A stretch of 64,000 nucleotides of DNA from Thermaceae bacterium (GTDB lineage: Bacteria > Deinococcota > Deinococci > Deinococcales > Marinithermaceae). Where the stretch lies: positions 21,192-85,191 of the forward strand of contig JAMOUW010000079.1 of NCBI GenBank assembly GCA_027067955.1, read 5' to 3'. The position numbers were made by a program, and so were the translations under genes. Positions within the stretch are counted from its first letter, which is position 1; each line of letters opens with the position of its first letter. Positions 63,976-64,000 of this stretch are shown in pieces. The notes under the pieces were generated by a model. That model saw only the letters and a program-made list of their open reading frames with translations, was not told the origin of the DNA and did no database searches.

Positions 63976-64000
63976 CAGGCTCCCGGGTCTCACCCTCTTC

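Larger units (their letters stand above)
63579..64000. other. non-coding end of window
   Basis: About 420 bases without a plausible gene on either strand; open frames here are short and lack ribosome-binding sites or recognisable proteins. The second half holds the diverged repeats listed separately. The first part shows no clear signal that I can support. Confidence 0.6.

Overview
The window is about 64 kb of dense, moderately high-GC bacterial chromosome with no phage, IS element, CRISPR array, tRNA or rRNA that I could recognise. The gene set suggests a (probably thermophilic) member of the Deinococcota, near Thermaceae: an Omp85 outer-membrane assembly protein together with a CsaB-type pyruvyl transferase (S-layer/cell-wall polysaccharide anchoring), a PilC-type inner-membrane protein, a type-4 Fe-S uracil-DNA glycosylase, a BMP-family transporter, and many genes that appear leaderless, with a TANNNT -10 box exactly six bases before the start codon. 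The taxonomic placement is inference from gene content, not from a marker-gene search.

Layout. 1-2.8 kb: end of leuA, a small protein and cimA (branched-chain amino acid synthesis), closed by a very strong palindrome. 2.9-4.5 kb: a delta-60-repeat lipoprotein, preceded by a hairpin-rich 284-base spacer. 4.8-10.8 kb (minus): Sua5-ScpB and ComB-WecG-BTAD regulator-61 aa protein. 10.9-15.5 kb (plus): PilC, GatA, a DnaQ-like exonuclease and an unknown 366 aa protein. 15.5-22 kb (minus): CsaB, a DUF5693-like membrane protein, uridine kinase, an SCO protein with a small membrane partner, and NAD-dependent DNA ligase. 22-30.5 kb (plus): BMP binding protein, its ATPase (no permeases nearby), YmdB phosphoesterase, PEP carboxylase, a CpdA-like phosphoesterase, a NYN-domain protein and QueA. 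30.5-30.8 kb holds a candidate structured RNA with a terminator. 30.8-38.7 kb (minus): DnaG primase in one operon with a catalytically complete class III nucleotide cyclase/AAA/TPR protein, then BamA. 38.7-47 kb: PunA, YggS, DivIVA, YdcF, HflX, PpiC, QueG, a phosphoesterase and Lnt. 47-52.8 kb: PurH, small membrane protein, UdgA, a pseudokinase-PEGA membrane protein, GuaA. 52.8-56.4 kb: an ABC exporter with an HTH regulator, two unknown proteins, RNase HI. 56.4-60 kb: a thioredoxin-fold protein, an octaheme hydroxylamine-oxidoreductase-family cytochrome, a PEBP protein, and a SufR-like regulator. 59.8-63.6 kb (minus): LysM protein, helix-hairpin-helix coiled-coil protein, 2-hydroxyacid dehydrogenase, a gene disrupted by two compensating frameshifts, and a GNAT acetyltransferase. 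The last 430 bases are non-coding with diverged repeats.

Themes are housekeeping metabolism (purines, leucine/isoleucine, anaplerosis), translation and tRNA modification (GatA, QueA, QueG, Sua5), replication and chromosome segregation (DnaG, LigA, ScpB, DnaQ-like), envelope biogenesis (CsaB, WecG, BamA, Lnt, PpiC) and signalling (BTAD regulator, cyclase, pseudokinase). The most unusual items are the uniform leaderless promoter architecture, the octaheme cytochrome, the PEGA pseudokinase, the cyclase-primase operon, the candidate RNA at 30.6-30.8 kb and the doubly frameshifted gene.
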